From Tuctoria greenei (lineage: Eukaryota; Streptophyta; Magnoliopsida; Poales; Poaceae), in assembly GCA_036927565.1 (NCBI GenBank), contig JAYESD010000003.1, positions 38,071,325 through 38,135,324 of the forward strand: 64,000 nucleotides of DNA, read 5' to 3'. Position numbers and translations under genes: made by a program. Of this stretch, positions 57,207-64,000 are shown piece after piece. The notes beneath the pieces were generated by a model. The model was not told the origin of the DNA and ran no database searches. It was given only the letters and a program-made list of their open reading frames with translations. The stretch's first letter is position 1; each line of letters opens with the position of its first letter.

Positions 57207-57262
57207 GAAGCTTCTCGGGTGAAAGCAATTCTTCACCCAGAAACTTCTGGAAGGTTCTGGAA
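57207..57262 (-). promoter_or_regulatory. Heat-shock-element-like motif in the subfamily-B U3
   Basis: Five alternating triplets, GAA at 57240, TTC at 57245, GAA at 57250, TTC at 57255 and GAA at 57260, are each separated by exactly 2 bp: a perfect five-unit heat-shock element. A further GAA-GC-TTC pair lies at 57207-57214. On the minus strand they lie about 240-300 bp upstream of the possible TATA box. Heat-activated plant LTR elements with such motifs are known (ONSEN). Activity here is inferred. Confidence 0.65.
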
Positions 57263-57292
57263 TTTTTTCTTTTATAGATTTGTTTTATATAT

Positions 57293-57318
57293 TGTTATAT
57301 ATATATATATATATTATT
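57293..57318. repeat. (TA)n microsatellite
   Basis: An uninterrupted TA run of about 11 repeats lies in the U3 of the minus-strand solo LTR. Confidence 0.9.
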
Positions 57319-58050
57319 CATTATTCATCTTCTCCAATAATCTTCTTTTCTAATTACATTTCTATTGTATAAAATTTCTAATTTGATTTTAATAGATCTA
57401 GTCGCTTAGTCTATGCCTAAATGGGAACACATATACATTTTTTAGTTTATTTTAGTATTCATATTAATTATTATTTCTTCTTCCATATTAACTTTTCCTT
57501 TCCTTTTATTTCTTTTCTTCCATATTTGTTATGCCAATTTAATTACTTTAAATGTATTTGTTTTGGTAAATAAATTTTAATATTTAAGGATGAATGCAAA
57601 TGCAAGATGAGATGCATATATTTTATATTTTCTTTTCTAAAAACTTTTCTTCCTAGTATTTAAATTCTAACTTCTTATTCAGATTTTAATTTGCCCAAGT
57701 TTGAAAATTGGGATGTTACATGCCTACTGTCAGGTACCGCTGTGCCCAATCGAATTACACTGAAGACACCGCAGGCCTACCCAACTCTGCCAAGTGGGTA
57801 GCTTACAACAACAGAGATAGTTGGATGGGACATTCCCTTTCATCATCAACGACTATGCATAAGCCACTGGCGACTGAGGCGGCAAGACGGTGAGTCTTCA
57901 AGTCGCGGTTAGAAGAGGCTTATGCGAGAAGCCATAGATCTTTAGGATAAGATCACCTCGGGACCACCTGTCGGGCCCTGAACTCTGCTTGTAAGGCATC
58001 TGGCCTTGTCTATAAAAGAACCAGACTGCCACCGCTACAAAGGATCTAAA

Positions 58051-58173
<123 letters not shown>

Positions 58174-58357
58174 GGCAATACAACCACACCGCGAAGTAGG
58201 GTGTTACGCTCTTGCAGCCTGAACCACGTAAAAACCACCGTCTCACCAATCTCATACGTGCGATCACTCGATAGAGGACTAAGCCATGCCGATCAAAGAA
58301 CCACTGTGGTTTGCTCCATACTAGATCCGGGAGAAGTGTCGCATTAACACTTCAACA

Positions 58358-58377
58358 TTTGGCACGCCAGGTAGGGG
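58358..58377 (+). other. Tat-2 primer-binding site
   Basis: TTTGGCACGCCAGGTAGGGG follows the LTR end TTCAACA. It resembles TTGGCGCGCCAGGTAGGGG, a primer site common in grass Tat/RIRE2-type elements. CG has changed to CA. Confidence 0.8.
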
Positions 58378-58414
58378 AATTTTCCCTCAAAAAAGTGGTT
58401 GCACTTTCACCACA

Positions 58415-60252
58415 ATGGTGTTCATCAAGACCAAGGATGTCGGTTTTCGAGACCGCCATCCGGTGACCAGATCCATCACCCGAGCAGCACACTCTAGTCC
58501 ATCATGACCCTGCATAGATGTAGCTGGCCAGGGTGGCACCTCCGGGCACGTCCCGACTCAGTCACGGCCCCCGGAGCAGCTGGCTGCAAGTCCGGAGAGC
58601 GCTCTGGCAGCAGCCAGCACCCTTCTCCACCACCAACCGTCTTTGAACGCTTCCCAGGGAGCGTCTCAGCAGTGGCTCCAAGACATCGACCACTTCATCA
58701 TTGCAGCCATCAACGCCCCCAACAGAGGGAGGCGTCACATGTCGCTATCACACACGCCATCGATCGATTGTCACACCTTCGACTCCTATTCCACCAGGAT
58801 GCTAGCGATGGTCGGATCACCACGGAGGACCTGAGGGCTGAGTTTGACCGTCGGCAAACTCGAATAGATGGTCGCATCATCATCGAGCGACAGCGGAGAG
58901 GCAGTGCAATCTTGACGTCGAGAACGGCCCTCAAGGGCCTGAGCAGGAGCCATCCTCCGTTCGAGGAGCTATGCAGGTAAACCCTCCGTCACCGTATCAC
59001 CAGGACTATATGTGGACGATCGCCCCCTGCAGCAGGTGCCACAGGAGCAGTACCTGTCTCAGCCGGCACCACAGCAGCAGGCTCTGCAGCACACCCCTCT
59101 GGGGTATGCTATTCCATACACCTCCCCGACGAAGCCCATCAGAGGGTCCATGGCCTTGGCACCATACCTCCGCGTGACGATGTGGCCACGCAAGATCTCG
59201 CCACACCTGTCGAAGAAGTTTGATGAGATCGTCAACCTAGCCGTGTTCGTGCAGATCTACACTATGACACTCCTTGCTGCAGGAGCGGATGAGTCCATCC
59301 TAGCGAACTACTTTCCCGTCGCCCTGATCAGCTTAGCCTGGTCATGGTTGATGAACCTACCCAAGGGGTCCATAACCTCTTGAGATGAGCTATGCTGGCA
59401 GTCCACAGCGAACTTCAACAGCTCCTACACACGCCCCTGCACCGAGCTCAACCTCCATGTCATGCACCAGCAACCAAAGGAGATGTTGTGATCATTCATC
59501 CAGCGTTTCTCCCAGGTACACCACTCCATCCACAACATCCCGAATGTTTCTGTCATTGTGACATTCTGGCATGGAGCGCGTGACCGGAAGATGCTCAAGA
59601 AGTTAGCCACGCACAATGTGAAAGATGTCTCCAAGCTCTTCTCCATCTCATATCAGTGCGCCAGGGCGGCAAAAGGCCATGGCTGGCACACCCATACCAC
59701 CCTCGGAGTAGGTAGAGTCGGCCAGACCAGCCAAGGTACTATTATCTTAGGTAGCGGCAAAAAGAAAAACAAGAGCTGGGGCGGCGGCCAAAACAAGCTG
59801 CTGCATGGGTCACCCGTCGCCGTAGCAGCAGCGACTAGTGGTGGAGGACCCCCACGTTCCGAAAAACGCCCATGTCAGCCACCTTCTACTGATGACGGTG
59901 TTGAGCCTTGCCCAGTGCATAAGACTCGCGACCACACCGCGAGCGAGTGCCGGGAGATCAAGAGATGCGCCGAGAGATACCAAGAGCGGGCGCAGCAGCG
60001 TCCCGCTGACGCCCCTTTTCGCCAGTAGGAAGGCAAGCAGAAGGTTGACCCCATGGTCGATGACCACGAGGAGATGGAGTACCAGAAGCAGGAATAGGTC
60101 GTCAAGGTGGTCCACCAGGACAAGGACTCCGACGCCAGCAATGAACATGAGCATCGCAAGACTCTCCATGTCATCTACGGGGGGTCTTATACTCCCGCGT
60201 CCCATAATGCGGTCAAGACATTACGAGGAGCAGTGGCTTCGATACCCTATGC
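58415..60252 (+). pseudogene. Tat-2 Gag with nucleocapsid
   Basis: ATG 58415 (MVFIKTKDVGFRDRHPVTRS) opens one frame that stays in register to 60775 despite stops (first TGA near 58505, others at 58832, 59381 and 60026). After a variable region (QWLQDIDHFIIAAINAP), the capsid core reads VQIYTMTLLAAGADESILAN, YFPVALISLAWSWLMNLPKG, FIQRFSQVHHSIHNIPNVSV and ARDRKMLKKLATHNVKDVSK. A degenerate knuckle follows (CPVHKTRDHTASEC). The stops are scattered and the region is inactive. Confidence 0.88.
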
Positions 60253-60775
60253 TCCTGCTCCAGCGCTGCACCACAAGTGAAAGGAAACGCCAATCAGCTT
60301 TGATGCCTCCGATTGCCCCAAGAACATGGCAGGAGCCAGGATCCTGCCTCTCCTGGTCGCCCCCACCATTGCCAGCGTCAAGCTTCAATACGTCTTGATA
60401 GATGGCGGGGCCGACCTCAACCTCATTAGCCGAGCGGCCATCGACCTACTGCAGATCCTGGTGTCCAAGCTCACCCCCCTGAGCCCGTTTTTGAGGGTGG
60501 GGCCAGGGAACATCATCTCGCACGGCAATATCAACCTCCGGGTGACCTTTGGGATACCCGGCAACTACAGGACCGAGAGCATCCTGTTCAATGTCGCGGA
60601 CGTCAGCCTCCCTTTTAACGCCTTCATTGGCAGGCCCGACCTATAACGATCCATGGTTGTAGCCCACTACGGCTACCTTGTCCTGAAGATGTTGACCCCC
60701 TCTGACGTCCTCAGGATCCGCGAAGACCGCACTGCTGCGGTGTTAGCCTTGAAGAAGCTCCAAGCTCTCACAGCA
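60253..60775 (+). pseudogene. Tat-2 retropepsin
   Basis: Motifs ISFDASDCPKN, LLVAPTIASVKLQYVLIDGG, ADLNLISRAAID, IISHGNINLRVTFGIPGNYR, ILFNVADVSLPFNAFIGRPD and MVVAHYGYLVLKM fit the Tat-type aspartic protease. The active site is D-G-G (VLIDGGAD), as usual in this lineage, instead of D-[ST]-G. A TAA after GRPDL and the LTR insertion at 60776 end the frame before RT. Confidence 0.88.
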
Positions 60776-63419
60776 TGTAACACCCTCATTTTCATGCATC
60801 ATGCCCTACATACATTCATATACATGTTTAAAATTAACCCACATAAAGAGGAACGAGTTTAAAATTGATTTGGAGCATTTAAAATTGATTTGGAGCAAAA
60901 CCACACTTAAAATGCTGAAAAGTGCAGACTAGTCCGATTTCTCTCTGACTAAAAATGGACTTGTCCATTTTTGCTGTGGACTAGTCCGATTTTGCCTCTG
61001 GAAACTTTTGGACTTGTCCGATTTTGTGCGGACTAGTCCGATATTCCAAGAATCTTTGAAAATTTGCTAAGTCCCTGGACTTTTTCGGACTAGTCTGGTG
61101 TTCCAGCGGACTTGTCTGTTTTCCTCTTTGACTAAAGTCGTACTTGTCTGATTTTAGGCCAGACTTGTCCAATTTTCTCTCTGGACATTTTCGGACTAGT
61201 CCGATACTTTTTGGACTTGTCCGATATTTCGCGATTCCGAATTGATCTTTTGTTTTACGACTTGTTTCTTGGGTTTCACATTAAGTGGGCCTAGGGATGT
61301 CATGCCAAAGTCTTTTAGAGCCCACGTGGGACTCTAGACCGGCCACTACTCCTCTCAAACTCGAAATCCATCTAACCCTAGCCTCCACCTCTATATAAAC
61401 AACCTCACCCCTTGGCTTCACATCTATTTGCCACTTTCCCACCCCACCCAAACCCTAGTTCGTGGATAGCCGCCATCAAGGAGGAAGAAGGAGATCCCAA
61501 GCAAGAAGAAGAAGAGGAGGAAATGAAAGAGGATCAAGATCTTTATCAAGTTTCTTTCTTCGTCACCAATTCATCTCCAAGTTTATCCCCCAACACTAGA
61601 TCATCAAGATCCAAGTGTTACCTCCAAGTTTCTTGGTTCATTAGAGTTCTAAACACCTAGTATACCTTCTATTTCCTTTTCCTTACGTGAATTCAACCCC
61701 TAATCTCCAAATTGACGTCGATCTAGAAAATCCTAGTTCACTAGTTCTGTGAAGTGCGGACTAGTCCGAGCTTCTGCAGACTAGTTCGATTTTGCTGACT
61801 AAGTTGTGTTGAATTGATTCTAAAAGTAGATCTAATCGAATCCAAACCTGTATAAACATGTTAAAATCTATTAGAACTAGTTAGTGATCATTAAAAGCAA
61901 TCTATTAACAAGTTCTACCTTGCATTTGCATCAATGATGCATGTCATGTCATATTGAGTAATATTTGTGCACTCTTTGATTGTACTTCTTGTCTTGTATG
62001 TTTATTGTGTGGATTAGATGGATTTGCGCTAGAGAGTACCGCGAAGGATCTACAACACCAAGAGTTTGAAGGCTTTGACCCTAATCAACAGCAAGAGCAA
62101 GGCAAGTGTCCTTGGAGCATATTGATCCTGTTTTGAAATAAATGTTTTGTTTGCAAACTGCATGCTTGTGTCAATTTGATGGGAAATCCTATGATAGGAA
62201 GTTTACTAGCTTTGTTTAACCACCCTTGTCACCTGGGATGTATGGTAGAGAGTAAGGATGGGCTTTTTACCTTTTTGCTTCGCTTAATCAACTGGGATGG
62301 GAAAACAACTATACCACTTAATTTAATTATGCATTAATAAGATTATGGTTGACACGAACTGGTTAAATCTGATATGGTAATGGGTGGTCTAATCAAGCCT
62401 TGTATGTAGATGGGTTGGATGTTATGGTGGTTTTGCTTGCTTTAGATCTAAGGACCCGTTCGTGGAGCGACCATCCAGGATTTACAGTGCCGCCACGAGG
62501 CCAAGTATGGGTGCAGCGTAGTTGATTAGTTAGGGCTTTGCCAGTACTATTTGGACCATTAAGGATGCTCGGGGAAGGGGTAGTCGGATTGGGCTTGTTG
62601 ATGATTGGTGGGACTACCCTGGGATCCGAATGGCCCAAGAGGGGGCCCTTGGTTGAAGATGTGCTCAGTTGGAGACATCGCCACCGCTGAAACCTCAATG
62701 GGGTCTAAATAGGTTAGTAATCCCTTTGTAAAGGCTATTTGTGATCTCTTGGCCACACACCAACCGAAGTGTAAGACGACATAATAGAGGTTCTAGTCAT
62801 CAAAAGGTGATGAAATCACAAACACATGGGTAAAGCGGTACAATCTCTGCAGAGTGTGTCTAAAACTATCATGATAGCCGTGCTCCTAGTTATGAGCAAC
62901 CTGGACCCTCACATGATTAGAGAGAACTTGGTATTTGTATGGTTTTTGGGATGGTTATGGTTTGGTAATGGTTATGGCTGGTTATGGATTAATTTCTGGT
63001 ATTGAATATGGTTATTGGCAAATGGTGAAATATGGAATTATTGATGATGGTAATGAATTCAGACTAGTATTATTATATTACTTATGAGTATGATGGGTTT
63101 ACTTCCCATACATATAATATATTGCTTTTCAAAAGTTTTAATGTACTTTTCAGCACTCAGCCACTATTATTGTCGTCATTTGAATCAGCCACATGTCATA
63201 CTTTCCACACTTGCTGAGTACGACATATACTCACTCTTGCAATCCCCCCCCCAATAGTTGCAGGTCAGAATTAGGAGTTTAATGGTGATAATGCGGAGTT
63301 CTAGGCCGTGTCTACCGTCAGCTTGCCTGTGGTGTTTTGGAGCTGCGCTACCCTATCACTTATGCTGCCTAGCTGTTTAGTTTGCTTATTTAGTTTATTT
63401 CCGCTGCATTAGTTGAACT
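60776..63419 (+). repeat. Chromovirus LTR in the Tat-2 protease-RT linker, interrupted
   Basis: It starts TGTAACACCCTC at 60776. It carries palindromes 60925-61225, a TATA box near 61391, block A 62018-62101 with an intact GCAAGT donor, and block B 63264-63304. About 20 bp (TTTAAAATTGATTTGGAGCA) are duplicated near 60858. It is cut at 63420 by a copia LTR on the minus strand, so its right end lies outside the window. Confidence 0.88.
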
Positions 63420-64000
63420 TGTAGGATCGAAGAGCACGTGAAAAGCTACCAGAGGGGGGGTGAATGGTAGATTTAAAAATCTTACGAAGCGGAAACAATA
63501 AAACCCCAAACCCTTTCGGCAGAAAAACGATATGTTAAAGAAATCGTGTATGAGTCTAATATAAAAGTGTTTCACCATGACAAAAGTGATAGATATCAGA
63601 GAGAATCAAGTCACGAAGACAACACAAAAAGAATTACTCAAATCCGTCGAGAAAAACTCAAGTTATGATCGAAAAATCAGACTATGGTCAATCTGACCTA
63701 CCCGAGAAAAACAGTTTCTGGAATGCTGCAAAGAAAATCGTGTAGATCAAAAACCACAAATCCAATGACCGTGAAATTTTTACAGATGATAGACAATCAA
63801 GTTGTGAAGACAACCCAAAAAGAATCACTTCAATTGAATCAATAAAACTCGAGTTATGATAAAACCACCGACAAAAGGTAGTGCTGTCCAGAAACTCGAT
63901 AAGTAAAACTTGTCTGGAACAAGTTGGACGAACAAGGCACAAAAGTTCCTTCAAACTATGAATTTTATTCAATAAAACACAAGAGGAACAGCCCCAAAGT
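63420..64000 (-). repeat. Copia LTR (copia-1 family), minus strand, running off the window
   Basis: TGTAGGATCGAAGAGCACG at 63420 is the reverse complement of the LTR end. The reverse complement of the segment matches the copia-1 LTR at 29868-30350 and 33140-33210. The remainder lies beyond 64000. Confidence 0.85.

Larger units (their letters stand above)
54677..57720 (-). repeat. Solo chromovirus LTR, subfamily B, minus strand
   Basis: It is 3044 bp. On the minus strand it runs from TGTAACATCCC (57720) to GGTGTCAAA (54677), flanked by CGCCT (54672-54676) and TGCCT (57721-57725), a duplication differing by one C-to-T change. The U3 (57720 to about 56965) holds a (TA)n tract and a heat-shock-element-like motif; AAATATAGAGG near 56970 is a possible TATA box. 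The exon-like block is 56151-56054 (98 nt), ending in AAG|GCAAGT. The right half resembles subfamily A; U3 does not. Confidence 0.88.

Overview
The window is nuclear DNA of a flowering plant, most probably a grass, and consists almost entirely of nested, decayed LTR retrotransposons. Several Gag, protease and ORF sequences look like those of rice, maize and wheat retroelements; this is recognition from memory, not a search. I see no host protein-coding gene, tRNA or rRNA gene, CRISPR array or bacterial-style operon. Only one long ORF is undamaged: the 707-codon gag of a young Sirevirus.

Layout. 1-1244: leader and gag start of an old chromovirus. 1245-17429: a three-LTR array (LTR-internal-LTR-internal-LTR) of a Tekay/RIRE3-like Ty3/gypsy chromovirus. 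Both internal parts are pol remnants, and the second holds a fold-back insertion (9930-12139). 17430-19466: truncated LTR of a related subfamily (here B). 19467-25380: minus-strand Athila-like Ty3/gypsy element with gag, protease and a downstream ATHILA-type ORF but no RT or integrase. 25381-26023: N-terminus of a CACTA transposase gene. 26024-26903: unassigned. 26904-28930: Tat-type element 1 (LTR with a tandem array, gag). 28931-51909: old Ty1/copia element split by a solo LTR (30361-33132), a complete young Sirevirus (36910-46090, TSD GGTGC) and a second solo LTR (47487-50214, TSD CTTTG). 51910-54130: Athila-like LTR and gag. 54131-60775: Tat-type element 2, whose LTR holds a minus-strand solo subfamily-B LTR (54677-57720). 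60776-63419: chromovirus LTR, cut by a minus-strand copia LTR (63420-64000).

History. Target-site duplications and interrupted reading frames order many events. The Sirevirus is the youngest clear insertion: its LTRs differ at only about 15 sites by eye. Damage in older copies is mostly C-to-T or G-to-A at CG and CHG sites (CGA to TGA, CAG to TAG, TGG to TGA), as expected of long-methylated heterochromatin.

Most unusual observations. (1) The chromovirus LTRs carry what looks like a small spliced gene: an 84-nt exon-like block and a 41-nt terminal block of exactly the same sizes in six copies, which join in frame. (2) Dense CGGACTAGTCCG-type palindromes lie upstream of the chromovirus TATA box, and a different unit of similar design (CGGATCATCCG) lies upstream of the Sirevirus TATA box. 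(3) The Sirevirus palindromes recur before the env-like ORF, next to an internal TATA box. (4) A five-unit heat-shock element lies in a subfamily-B LTR. (5) Tat-1 has a tandem array whose units carry ABRE/G-box-like cores.
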